A stretch of DNA of 64,000 nt, taken from positions 2,067,289 to 2,131,288 of the forward strand of contig JAEVLN010000015.1 of the NCBI GenBank assembly GCA_018350325.1, read 5' to 3'. Below the pieces are notes generated by a model that ran no database searches, was not told where the DNA came from, and worked only from the letters and a program-made list of their open reading frames with translations. Source of the DNA: Globodera rostochiensis. Lineage: Eukaryota; Nematoda; Chromadorea; Rhabditida; Heteroderidae. The position numbers and the translations under genes are program-made. Below, one piece after another: positions 1-13,028 of this stretch; position 1 is the stretch's first letter; every line of letters begins with the position of its first letter.

Positions 1-571
1 TTGAACTCATAAGAACCTAACCGGAGTCGACGCTCGCGGCGACATTCTCTCCCATCAAAAATTAAAAAGGCACTGACCGACGCCAAAACGAATTGTCCGT
101 CGGGTGCGCGAATCAATGGGCCATTGTTGGCCACAAATTGTGGCACTGTCGGCTGATGTCGGGGGATTTGGCCGGCATCTGAAGGGCCTCTGCGGTTTAA
201 AACGGAAATCAGTCCAAATAATCACAGAAAATGTTCATTTAACCAATTCGTCTTTAACGACTGACAACGACCACTGACCGTCAACGGTTGAAGGCACCAA
301 TTTGGAGGCAAAAGCGGCACGAGAGGAGTTGGCCGCGACTGCCGTCGGAAAGTGATTTTGGAGAGGGGAAGGCGAGGGAGACGGGCGGGGAGTATCTGCA
401 GGAGGGAGGGGGGGGGGGGGTGTCCAACTCCGACGGGCGGGGGCAGAACGGACCTCCTCCACCAGCGGACTGCCGCGGGATGCGGTCGACGTAACGGGGA
501 ATGGCTTGGACTAGCGCCTGGGACATGGCGATGGAGACGATGAGGGTGAGGAAGGGGGGAAGCGTGGACAT
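1..571 (-). CDS. Putative secreted protein, 5' part of a gene running off the left edge
   Basis: The reading frame begins at an ATG at 569-571 with a typical signal peptide (hydrophobic stretch LTLIVSIAM, then SQALVQA before a likely cleavage site) followed by a basic segment, IPRYVDRIPRQ. A poly-C-rich stretch near 408-420 looks intronic. A second exon is likely after an AG near 197: it reads PTVPQFVANNGPLIRAP and then a GTCAGT donor, so the gene continues beyond position 1. No family is recognised. The repeated IPR motif followed by basic residues would suit a propeptide, but that is inference. Splice sites are by eye and the gene is incomplete. Confidence 0.4.
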
Positions 572-1609
572 TCGACTACTGCCGGGAGGTGGGGACATCT
601 GCTGGACAAATACACCCCTAAGGGTTCGGTTCGGGAGGGAGTGATTGGGCTAATGGGGCGGAGAGGAGGAGGTGATAGCTAATGATTATTCGATTATGAT
701 GATAATTGATGCAATTAGCGCATGGAAGTGTTTGACACGAAGCCGACGGGATGGGACGGGTGGCAAAGCATCCTTCTCCCCCCTCCCCCATACAATCCGG
801 TCCGTCACTGTCCGCACAAAACCCCTTAAAATAATCAAAAAGTATTGAACCACCCCCCCCCCCCTTAACCATAATCTTTGCCCCGTGGTCAAACAAACCA
901 ATTCATCCTCCACCCATCCAGAATAAATGGCGGAGTGATCACTCCGCCCTTAAAGAAACCGAAGAAAAATCCTTTGGTTGGATGGACGCTTGGGGAGCAA
1001 TTTGGGTCATCCAGCAACGATGCTCGAAGATAGTTGATAAGGCGCTGAAGAATATGGATGAAATGGAAGGAGACGAATCGGTGGAAGGGGGGGGGGAGAA
1101 AGCGATTGGAAGCCCCCCCCCCCAATTAGCCGGAGAGGAAAGGGTAAACGTTTGCGGTAAAAGGACATTTGTAAGAAGCAAAGTTTATATTGCGCACCAT
1201 TCAGAGAATATGAAATCATCCAATAAGTGTATGTGTGAAATCAGATGGGGGGGGGGGAAATGTGAAAAGGTGCGAAAGAAGAGAGACAACAATTTTTTGG
1301 GGATTTTTTTGCTAATTCTTGTCTAGTTTAGTTTTTTTTGAAAATATTTTGTTTAGGTTCTGAAAAATGGGAAGAATTTGCATTGGCAAGGAAAAGAGGA
1401 GGAGAAAAAAAAGGGATTTTTGCATTTGCACTCGAGACGAATCTCGCCGAGATTTGCACGCACAGAGAGAATCGGCTCTAATTTGTAAGCACCGAAAAGA
1501 GGGAATTTAAACCATTTTTGTGGGGGAGAAAGAAAGGCCAAAATTTGCGTACCCGAAACAGCAAAATATCACAAAATGCACTGGCTTAAATGTCGTCATC
1601 ACTCGCCCT
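572..1609. other. Intergenic region rich in G/C homopolymers
   Basis: No convincing coding exon is seen. The stretch contains several poly-C and poly-G runs of about 8-14 bases (around 850, 1090, 1113 and 1245). Open frames here cross these runs and have low-complexity translations on both strands. The right part (1250-1600) is AT-rich and is probably 3' flanking sequence of the sulfotransferase gene. Confidence 0.5.
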
Positions 1610-3252
<1,643 letters not shown>

Positions 3253-3366
3253 CTACTGAACGAAACTGATCAGCTCATTGTCAGCAAAAGATAAATTTAT
3301 CAGAAATCATTCATTAATCTTTGCCGATTTTACGCCATCGAATCAAATTTATTCCGCGCATTTAAC

Positions 3367-4236
3367 TCAAAAATTGACTTGCTCGTCTTCAGACTCCGAA
3401 AGCGAAAGTCCGTACTCGTATAAATCGTCGTGCTGAGAAGCGACCTCCTCCTGAAAAATTAGATTTTATTCTATTAAGGTCTGGTTGATTAACGACATTT
3501 TTTTCAACATTTGTTGGCTGGGGTTGCTTCATTTCCACATCTTCCGCTTCCGTAGCGGCGACTACTTCCCATCTCACTGAAACGGCCTCCAAATCTGACC
3601 TAAATGGGACATCGAGTTCGAGAAGTTCCGGGTTTTATTTCAGATGTCCAACCTGAGCAAACGCTTCAACTCGCGCTCGACATCCGCCACATCCATATAC
3701 CTCTTCTTCTTAATCTTTCGAAAGCGTTTACGGCGAACATTCTTAAGCGGTGGGCAGATTCCGTCCGGCCACTGATAACGTTCGAGTTTAGAATCTCCGA
3801 GTTCTTCCGGTTCCTCCTTCCTTGGCTCATGTTTTGGCGCGCTAACAACAATCATTTGACAAAGGTCGGCAATTTTGTACACAGTTTTATTGTCCAGAGT
3901 TTTCATCATCTAAAAAAATTCTTAAAAATGTAACGTCAAAAAATTAGGGTTCTGACAATAGAAAATGACAGTTTTATTTTAAGAGAACAATCCGACCTCA
4001 ATTATGCAAGGCAAATCGTTAAGTGTAAAACGCATTGTGTTGTGTTCAAATTGTATCGTTCCGGTCCTCAAATTGTGGTCAAAGTTCACGCTGAGCCGCT
4101 CATGTCCAGTTTGATGAGAATCTCGTTCCACAAACTGTTGCACCTTTGTTGTTATTTCTGGCGGAAATCGCATTATCAAATGATTCTCCCATTCACTTCC
4201 ATCGACCGGAGTACAGAAATTTGAAGAATCCTTCAT
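3367..4236 (-). CDS. TAF7: TFIID subunit TAF7
   Basis: TAF7 is a subunit of the general transcription factor TFIID and contacts TAF1. Exon 1 starts at 4236 and reads NHLIMRFPPEI, the conserved opening of the TAFII55 domain. It continues with FEHNTMRFTLNDLPCIIE, then (exon 2, about 3640-3910) TLDNKTVYKIADLCQMIVV. After a charged linker comes the signature YQWPDGICPPLKNVRRKRF with KKRYMDVADVERELKRLLR. The C-terminus is acidic, ending SESEDEQVNF at the stop (3367). Only two or three small introns are needed. The product is shorter than vertebrate TAF7 (about 350 residues) because it stops soon after the conserved domain. The sulfotransferase gene begins 178 bp downstream in the same direction, a gap compatible with a nematode operon. 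Confidence 0.92.
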
Positions 4237-4993
4237 TTTGCCTAAATTAATACAATTTAAAATTACCAGGGCTGCTACTTTTAGGATCGAAAAATCAGGC
4301 ACCTAAATAGGTTAGAAAAAAGCTCCAAAATTCGGGTTCATAAGCAAAAATAGGTGCAAAAATAACGGCTTTTTACATGGATAGGCGTCTAAAAAAGCAC
4401 GAAATTCTATGAAGGATATTGACAAAAAAAAAACTGAATTTTATTTTTTTATGAAATTTTTTCAAAAAAAAATTAGATTATCTTGGCAAGAAAAATTCAA
4501 AAAAAAAATAATTTGAATTTATTGTATTTTTCTTAAGAATTTTTGGAAAAAATGCCTTTTTAGGCCGAATAGGATCGTTAAAACGACTAAATTTCCGGCT
4601 AAAAATACCTTTTTCTTGCATAACTTGTCAAAACAAAGCTGCAGAAAAATAGGTCCTAAAAATAGCAAAATTCCGCTGCAGTTTCCGGCATTTTGTTCTT
4701 TTTAATTCAAAAAATAAACAAATTTTCATTTTATTTTTTCGGGCTAACAATAAAGAGGTCACGCACGGATTGCTATTTTGCCGATTCCGAAGTGCTAATA
4801 ATGGTTTTCGGATTTGTTCCTTTCGCTCCTTCCACGCCATAACAATCAATCATAGAGAACTTAAAAGCTTTAGTGCTGTTACACGAAGTTATGAGCTTTC
4901 GAGCAAATTATGGATTATTGTATATTGAGCTATATGTTCATTTCTGTTTTTTTAATTCGTGTTTAGATTTTAATAATGTGAAATAATTTAGAA
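4237..4993. other. AT-rich spacer between TAF7 and cyclin Y
   Basis: No gene is seen. The stretch is strongly AT-rich with many A/T runs. It separates two divergent genes, so both promoters should lie here. Just before the cyclin Y start codon the sequence is AATTTAGAAATG, which could be a spliced-leader or ordinary acceptor. Confidence 0.5.
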
Positions 4994-6654
4994 ATGGGTA
5001 ACAAAAATTGCTGTGTGAGGCATACGCCAAGCATTTCCAAAAAGAAATCGCAAGAAAATCACACGGTGGGTGAACATTTAAGGCTTTGCAGTCACTTTCA
5101 TAATTTTAATTCAGCCTAATCACATTTTCAATGGTCGGGATTCTTCCGTCAATTTTTTGCCCCACATAAGCGAACGAGAAATACCCGACGGTTTCTTTTC
5201 TGAGAGCTTTCTTTGATGCAAATTTCTTTCAGACACCGAACAGGACCCATCTACACATCCGTCTGTACGTCCAACATTTGTTGAGCGAAGCAGAAGCGAA
5301 TTAAAATGTCTGTTTTCAACTTCAAGAGAATTTTCACATAGGCGTCTTTGAATTTTTGACTCAATTTGTTAACAATAAGAAATTTTAAAAATACGGTAAT
5401 TTTTGAAGCTTTTAGGAATGGGAGAGGTCCCCGCCGGGAAATTGTTGAAAATTTTAACGATATTTGTTAAGAAAACGCCCCTGATTGTGATCATTGCAGT
5501 CCCATTAAAATATGCTTTTTTCAGTGCGCGACAATCGCCGTTCTTTTTATGTGTTGGATCTGAACAATTTGCACGCGCCGGTGACTCTGAAGAAGTCGAA
5601 CAGTTGTTCAACCATTTACATGGACGACTCCACCATTTCGCAGCCTCATCTGAAGAACACAATAATTTGCGTGTCGCTGGCGGTGTTTTATCACATAATA
5701 AACAGGAAACACCGCGGGAAAGAACGGCTCATGGAGATTTTTGAGGAGCGCCTTCATCCCATAACGGTGGGGAATGAATGAATAACGCTTCTCGCAATTT
5801 CTTTTTTCAGCATGAGCCCGTAGCAGCCGAGAATTTTACTCGAGATCGTAAGTTTTTAAACGTACTTTGCCATAGCGTCTGGCTGACTTTTTTTTAAATT
5901 TAGCTGAGCATCGCCAAATTTACCGATTCATCCGCACACTTTTCCACGCTGCCCAATTAACTGCTGAATGTGCCATAATCACTCTCGTGTACATTGAACG
6001 GTTGCTCAATTGTAAGTGCCATTGACTCTGACGGTTGAAAGGTCGCTGAACTTGGAGATGCCGAAATTGATTTGTGTCCTTCGAATTGGAGACGAATTGT
6101 GCTTGGTGCTATTATGTTGGCCTCAAAAGTGTGGGACGACCAGGCAGTCTGGAATGTGGATTATTGTCAAATTTTGCAAGACACGAACGTGGATGACATG
6201 TATTGATTTTTAGGGGTTTGGAGAATCATTTGAATTTTGAGATGTTGCTACCAAAATTTAAAAAATGCGCTAATTTTTTGAAGCTTTTTAGGAATGGGAA
6301 GGGTCTGCGAAAAAAATTTTGGCCCCTGGTAACACTTCTTTTGTCCGACCGGTTACCGCATTCTCAAAATTCATTCCAAGGAATGAACTTGAACGGCAGT
6401 TTCTGGAGTCGTTGGAATTCAACATCAACGTGCCAAGCTCCATCTACGCGAAATACTATTATGATCTCCGCACACTCGCGATTGCCAACGACATTCAGTT
6501 GCCTCTGCAGCCGTTGTACAAAGAAAGGGCGGCCCGGCTGGAGGCGCTGAGTCGAAACTACGAGGATAAAGTGGCTTTAAACTCGCAGAAACTGGTTAAG
6601 TGCATGTCTGCCGAACGGCTGCGAGAACATCGCTCGCCGGCCATTATTCCCTGA
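4994..6654 (+). CDS. CCNY: Cyclin Y
   Basis: Cyclin Y is a membrane-anchored cyclin that activates CDK14/CDK16-type kinases; in worms it acts in synapse remodelling. The start at 4994 gives MGNKNCC, an N-myristoylation signal with adjacent cysteines, as in known cyclin Y. Next come [19 protein letters not shown] (about 5595-5655) and the exon with [20 protein letters not shown]. The cyclin box follows: [20 protein letters not shown] and [13 protein letters not shown] (5900-6015), then [18 protein letters not shown] (6110-6180), [20 protein letters not shown] and [12 protein letters not shown]. The C-terminal tail ends SPAIIP at 6654, as in orthologues. Two introns carry copies of the same 50-bp sequence (see findings). 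Confidence is high; small exons at the 5' end are approximate. Confidence 0.92.
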
Positions 6655-7066
6655 AAGGAGAGACATTTGCTCGGGAGGACGGTCGAGGAGGGGAATTTTA
6701 ACCGGACTTGAAACAAAATGGAAGGAAAGTAAAGTACCTCGCTTCGACTTTCCTCACCATTAGCGAATATCTTCTGAACATTTTCTATTTAAAATTTGCC
6801 GTTTAATTGCAATTCTTATTTAACATTGTTCGAGCCCGGTCAAAGACAGAGGCCGTCACGATTTCGTTATTTTTGGTTTTGGATTCGATCTGTCCTCAGA
6901 CCGAGCTCTATTCACACATTCATATTGCTTTATAAACATTTCATTTTTTTGTTAAAGCCAACAGTGACCAATCGATGCTTTGCACGGTTTTATTTATTTT
7001 ACTATTCGCTTCCCTCTCTTGCTAATGATGTGTCAGTGAAACAGAACGCGCCTGTAAAAGACTGAA
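6655..7066. other. Spacer between cyclin Y and PITHD1
   Basis: No coding exon is seen. Both neighbours are on the + strand about 410 bp apart. The stretch holds the 3' flank of cyclin Y and probably the promoter of PITHD1, or an operon spacer. Confidence 0.5.
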
Positions 7067-8278
7067 ATGTGCTCCCACGGCAATGGCCATGGCGGCCCTT
7101 GTTCATCAGTGGTCGAATCCTTTGAACAACACCAGGAGGGTACGCAATACACCATGGAAAGGGTTAGTGGTGATCGTAAAGTGTTGACCCGTTTATTGTC
7201 GTCCGATCTCCTTTTAAGTTCATCAACAAGGACCGAATTGTTGTGCTGAATGAATCAATCGACGGGTGTGGCAAAAAAGTCTTCAAACGATGGGACGAAC
7301 GCATGGACAAGTACATTTATGGCATTATGCAAACTTCGACCGGGTTTGCTTTAAATTATAATCCCTTTTGACAGAGAACACTTCGTTGAGTCGGATGTTG
7401 ACGAGGAATTACTGTTTTCTGTCCCCTTCACGGGTAAGCAGAGAAAGCATTTAAATTGTGGGAATTGGAGACCGCAGTTTCAAATAACTTTGGATTGGAA
7501 ATAATACTAGCTTTAACAAAAAAAAAGTTGAAATTGCTTCCCGTGGCATAAATTGTCTATTCTTTTGAATTCCCTTGCAGCTAATGTTAAATTGAATGGC
7601 ATTTGCTTCATTGGCAAAATGGATGGTTCGTCTTAATTCGCATTAAACCATTAGCACCTGTTCACCCTCAGGAAGCTTCCCCGCACGCGTCCGCATTTTT
7701 AAGGATCGCGTGAACGTATTATTCTACCAGAAAATTAACTCGCGTTTTCGCCACTTTTAGATGTCCTTCGACGAAGCGGAATCGGCCAAACCGGAGCAGG
7801 AGATGGAGCTAAAACAGGACAATGCGGGACTGATTGATTATCCGTTAACGGCGAACAAATTCAATTCAGTCGGTCACTTGACCCTGCATTTTCCGGCTAA
7901 TTTTGGCGATGACAAAACGTGTATTTATGTGAGTTAAATTTAGCTACAAAAGTTAATTAAACTTTTTAAGTATATTGGACTGCGCGGCAATTTTCACAGT
8001 GAATTCAGAGAGAGGGTTAGTTTAGCCACCAGAGCTCACCTGGACGTAACCGACCCCTTCCCCGCTAATAAACAAGGGAAAACTCCGATTCCCTGATCTT
8101 GTTCTACCCTATTTCGCTTTGAATTTCCTTCAAGCATCTCCCCCCCCCCCCTCCTCCCACACGGCTGATTTTTCTGATTTAACATTGACAGATTGTGATC
8201 GCCACCTACGAAGCAAGGCCCATGGCCGACGATCACAAAGCTGAGTTGAAAGACCCAGTAAACAACCAAATCTGTTAA
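7067..8278 (+). CDS. PITHD1: PITH domain-containing protein (PITHD1)
   Basis: The gene encodes a small soluble protein made almost wholly of a PITH domain (proteasome-interacting, as in thioredoxin-like TXNL1). The start MCSHGNGHGG resembles the His/Gly-rich opening of PITHD1. Exons then give FINKDRIVVLNESIDG with VFKRWDERMDKYIYG (7215-7325), EHFVESDVDEELLFSVPFTG (7377-7435), NVKLNGICFIGKMDGSFPARVRIFKD split by a short intron (7585-7720), MSFDEAESAKPEQEMELKQ (7760-7820), FNSVGHLTLHFPANFGDD, YIGLRGNFHSEF and IVIATYEARPMADDHK before the stop at 8278. Motif order and spacing match the family throughout. Several introns are under 60 nt and one contains a poly-C run (8140-8152). Confidence 0.9.
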
Positions 8279-8454
8279 AAATGATGGAGAGAGAATGTAA
8301 CGCGATACCTAAACAATCTTTATATTGTTGCACGAATATCTCTATATAAACACCGTTTGATGGAAGGCTATGGAATGTTAGATAAGGGTTAAGAGAAAAT
8401 GGTTTGGGAAACATGGAAGAATGAAAAGAATGATCGCTAAGTGGTCGGGTTCCT

Positions 8455-10628
8455 CTAAAGTGCCGTTGAAAGTCCAACCAAAATTGCCCCTGAAATTGTA
8501 CCAGTGAGCAACCAATTTGGTGCATTTGATATGAGTACCGAATATTGTAATGAAGATTGCGGCTGTCAGTAGTTTGAGGTCCTTCTTGTCCACCTCCCCG
8601 AAGTAGAACACACTCCACAACGATGCGATCACTCCAGGCGCCATCGAATTGATTGGGAATGTCTAGAATATTTGTGACATTTATAAAATCTTTTTCGATA
8701 AAACATTTCCAAAGCCTAAGGCACTTCGATGAGGGAGCAAATAAAAACCATATAATATCAAAAACTCACAATCGCTTGTGAAAGGAGATCATTGGCCATA
8801 AACCTGAATAAAACGTGGATTACAAACTTCTTACTCAATTAATTTGTTGTCCCCTCTCTTAACTCACCATGCCAACATGGCAAAAGCCCAAAAAGTGCCG
8901 GCCAAAAATGATGGGAAAATAAGCCGACTGTCGATGTACGGCTTGTTGTTTTTGTAGCCAATGTAAAATAGCAAAACAGCCGTGGAGGTGAGGTAAACAC
9001 CGGAGAAATGGGAGAACACATAATGAATGGCCTCCCTCGGCGGATTATTGAACTTTTGCGGGCTTCAAACAAGAAAATCTGTCCTATTTCTGCGTATTCG
9101 AAGTCGTCCCACCACTCACTTGTGCTGCATGTAAATGACGGGGGTAAACCTTTAATTGGGTATATTTGCAAAATGTGGTGAGAAGCCGGGATGTCGCCGA
9201 CTTCCGACATAACAACATTCGTTTAATCTTTTTTTGTCAATGGCTGGCAGATCCGAGGTGTTAGCCTCTGTGGTTTTTTAAGAGGCCGATGTTAACAAAT
9301 GGATCATGCAAAATGAAAATTTTAAAGTGGTGCCTATGTCCGACGCTTTTTGGGCTCGGATTCCGATTTCCGAAAAATGTTGAGGTCCCGGATTCCGAAC
9401 TGTTTTGAGGTCGTCGGCTGACATACTTCCTTGGCGTAAAAATAATTTTCAATTGGCTCTCACATTGACCCGTAGCAAACACCGGCAAATACTGAAAACA
9501 CGACGCCACTGCAACATAATACAACAATAGCAGCAAAAGACTAGTCCAACCACTCACATTACACGTCCTCGGAGACCATTGGTCGATGTCACCGCCGCAC
9601 CTCCGGAACTTTTTCTCGGACGGACGACGACGTCCACGGCAACTGCAGTCCGTTCAGCACCGCCTCCGTCCATCTCCACCAGCCCGATGCGTTCTTCGAC
9701 TGTCCCTCGTCCTGTCGCCGCACTTTCCGTCAAAGGTATTGCTTGCCGCGACAATTCGCTCGAAGCCGAGTCGACGACAGTTTGGACATCGTTTTTACCC
9801 TTTGGACGGACGAGCGCAAAGAGAATGCCCCTTAAAATAAATAAAGTTTTAATATATTGAATGTGTATATTTTGTTCGCGAAGTGCTGCCCTACCCGATA
9901 ATGACGAAGACCAACCCGGCATAATTCAAGTTTGGCGAACTCGGCACACTTTCCTTTAACTAATTAAGGGTTGATTATTGTTTAACCTGGGCTTGGCTTG
10001 TGTTAATGAAACAAACCCCGAATAGTCCGAACCGCCCAATAGCCCATCCAACCACACAACCGCACACTCCCCAAATTAAAATGCCCATTCCGAGCCCGAT
10101 CGCATTGATTATGGGGATGGCAGTCAAATTGCCTTAAAAGATTCTCGCAGTAAACGATTGATTGTTTGACAATTCGAGCCCAACTCGAGATAACCCACCA
10201 ACTGCCCACAGGGCACCGCCAAACATCGCAAAGTGCTGAAAAGGAGGAGTGCCGGTGAAAATGTAGGTCACTGAAGGAATGTGCGAAGGAATGTTAGCCC
10301 TAAATGTATAAAAACATCCAAACATACGAAGTCCAATCAGAAATATTGCGGAACAGACCTAAAGAAAATGGAGAGACTACGCGCCATGATTCACTGCCCC
10401 GTCAAGAATTGCGATATAATAGAATTAATTAATGATTTTAAATCGAATTATTCGAACCAGCCATTGGACGACCATCCCATCGCCCGGGTCACCGGCCCTG
10501 CGCACGGCCTAAAACCGACGAAAAGCTGTTTGCCAGAAGCCAATATTACAGCGAACACATACCACGTACATTGTCCCAAAGCAAAAAGAGGAAACGACGC
10601 ACGCACTGAGCCCGAGGACGACGCTCAT
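8455..10628 (-). CDS. TMEM144: TMEM144-type multi-pass membrane protein (putative carbohydrate transporter family)
   Basis: TMEM144 is a ten-helix membrane protein of the drug/metabolite transporter superfamily; its substrate is not established. The start at 10628 gives MSVVLGLSACVVSSFCFGTMYV, joined by a 50-60 nt intron to GDPGDGMVVQWLV, a TMEM144 hallmark. Then follow VCSAIFLIGLRMFG, PFQHFAMFGGALWAVGG, AIPIINAIGLGMGILIWGV and GWAIGRFGLFG (10010-10330). The second half has VFSHFSGVYLTSTAVLLFYI, NKPYIDSRLIFPSFLAG (8860-9010), NDLLSQ, and NSMAPGVIASLWSVFYFGE (about 8580-8650), ending ITIFGAILVGLSTAL at 8455 after a short intron. It is convergent with PITHD1 (176 bp between stops). The family is certain; middle exon edges are not. 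Confidence 0.88.
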
Positions 10629-11024
10629 CTTGACGAGAGCGTTTTCAGATTAAATGAGCGGGACAGCAACAGAAAGTATCAAAAGCAAAGTGATCATTGA
10701 ATTGAAACATCAGTGAAAAAAAGGCAAATTATCGAACAAAAAATATAAGCATTTTGCTTCATCCATAAAAGCGACGCGCTAAAAGCGAAGAAAAAAAAGA
10801 GAAATTTTTATTTTTATTTGACAGAAGCAGAGAAATACAAATTTTATCGGAGAAAGCGTTTATTAAATCAGATCATTCTTAATAAAGAGCTAAACCAAAT
10901 AAATTCAAATCAAACATTGTTTTAACAACAATGGCATTCATTCTCCCGTTCTACTTTCCAAATTTTAGCTTCTGTACGAAACTCTGTAAAAGTCTCTTCA
11001 CACAAACAACAAAAACTGTATCTA
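10629..11024. other. Spacer between TMEM144 and the first TMEM177-like gene
   Basis: No convincing exon is seen. The stretch is AT-rich with A runs. It separates two genes on the minus strand and should contain the TMEM144 promoter and the 3' end of the TMEM177-like gene upstream of it. Confidence 0.45.
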
Positions 11025-12878
11025 TCAGAGTTCCCCAGGCATATCATCCCCCTCAATGCAAAGCGTCAACTGCTCATTCTCGCTCCGCACCGTACCAATG
11101 TCGTCGTACCGCGCAACATAATCCGCAATTGCTTTTTGATAACCCCCAACCTCAGAGAACAATTTGTCGCCTCCTTCGACCAACTCACGCAGTATCCTGT
11201 GCATAGTTTTCGTTTGACATAATCAATTTTATGGGAAAATATGTCTGATTAGACCCGGGGAGAGAAAGAAATGCATAATCGATAGGACAACTCCACCGTC
11301 TCCAAACACCGAGTTCGGACTCTTCTGGTGTCAGGAGACGGTTTCGGTGAAAAGAACTATTAATTTTTTACTATTATTTGATTTGAATTGTTGCGCAAAG
11401 CAAACAACCTGTTTCTGAGCAGAAACTTTGTGTAGAACTCCCTGCCGCCTTTGGTGTGTCGCTGTGACAGTTTGGCTGCCTCCATATTCGCCTTCCGCTC
11501 GTTCAAATATCTGATCAAAAAAGAATCACAAATTTTACAATAAACGTCCGAAATGGCCACATACATTGCCAGATCGGTCCACTGTTTGCTGGTGATCACA
11601 GCAAGCGCAAACAAAATAGGATAACACAGCGCAAATGACAACGAACTGCCCTTGAACACGAACATGTGGAGGACGTAAAAGGAGCACATGTAGCAGAGAG
11701 TCTACGGGGGAAGACAAAACAATTAACGCCTAAATTACCATAAATTACATGACAAAACCAGGTCAGCCCTTCCTGTGTGAGAAGATAACTCTCCTTAACA
11801 GTGCAGAGGTCGCGGGCAACCAGGAAGGCGAGGGCCTTAAGTTTAACCGAAAGGTTTGGCCTTTCCGATGTCACCCCAAACTTCTTCGGATAGCAAAAAT
11901 GTCGACAAAAGCTGCTTCCCAACATCCGACTCCCAGATAATGCACGCGACTTTGCCCAACACGTTGAGCGGCTGAACGGGTTGAATTTCTGGGTATTATT
12001 TGTTGCTTTCTGTAGAAATGTGTCCCATTCATAACAGATTTAGAAGGAACAATCGTTAATTTCTTTGTAATGAGTAAAAAATAAAAACCTCAAAATGTTC
12101 CTTAGCATACGCAAACACTTCGTCCTCCGTTTTGAATTTGACATAAAAGGGCAGTGCGATTTGCGCTCCGGTGGAAAAACTCAACGTGCCGTTTGTTATG
12201 GAGTCAAGCGAACCTTACAGGGAAAAGATGCCAGAGAAAAAGACAACAAATGCAAATTAAAAACGCTACAAAAATGGGACTAAACAAATTTTTATATTTT
12301 AATGGCATAGTTTTTATTTTATTTTATTGATTTATGAGCCGAAAATGTACGTGAAGCGTCCCTTTGACGAGTGAATGTGAAAAAAGCTTCATTTGGCGTC
12401 TTTCCGGTCCTATCCAACCAGAGAAACGTTTGCTAAAATAAAAAAGGAATGACCTACAAATCCCCCCGCCCCTCTCCCGTCGTACTTCATTAATTGTCTT
12501 CTTCAAGTGATCGGGCAATCTTAACTGATCAGTGGCTCATCATATATTTTTGAACAATATAGTTCTAATCTCACTCGGAATCAAGTTTAACTCTCCATTT
12601 GAAAAAGGTACTAAGCAATGGCCCAGTGCTGAACAGGTTTATGACCGGATATGCTGAAAATAATATATCAACACCAAATTTGTCCAATTAACGCCAAACT
12701 CACCAACAACAGTCGCAGAAAGGAGGACAAAACGCAAATAACTGCCATTTTTCGTTAATAAAAATTTGTCCGCTCTCTCTTTGAACGCCCTAAATTGGAC
12801 AAACCAAATACTAATTGGAAAGCAAACGAACCAAAACTTCGTGTAAAAATCTTGATCAGCTACCAATTTCCAACTCAT
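11025..12878 (-). CDS. TMEM177-like membrane protein, copy A
   Basis: TMEM177 is a mitochondrial inner-membrane protein linked to COX2 and cytochrome c oxidase assembly. The frame starts at MSWKLVADQDFYTKF (12878) with a membrane segment FVCFPISIWFV, and later gives ITNGTLSFSTGAQIALPF (12110-12200), comparable with the glycine/alanine-rich middle of TMEM177. Next come LKALAFLVARDLCTVKES, matching the family's 'R-E' helix, a hydrophobic exon (FALCYPILFALAVITSKQ, 11560-11690), then GGREFYTKFLLRNRLFALRNN and RILRELVEGGDKLF with GGYQKAIADYVARYDDIG before the stop at 11025. These last blocks parallel the EFYEKLL...LR and GEKLYTPSGN part of TMEM177. Identity is weak, so the name rests on block order and on the better-preserved copy B next door. 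Confidence 0.6.
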
Positions 12879-13028
12879 TGCTTTAACGATGGGAAATACA
12901 CAAACTTACTAAAAATATTTGCAAAAATTAATAAAAATAGAAATATACTCGTAGGTACCACAGATGATGAATAAATGCACAATTTTAACTATTAAAATAA
13001 AGCAATCCAGCCAAAGCACGTAATCGGT

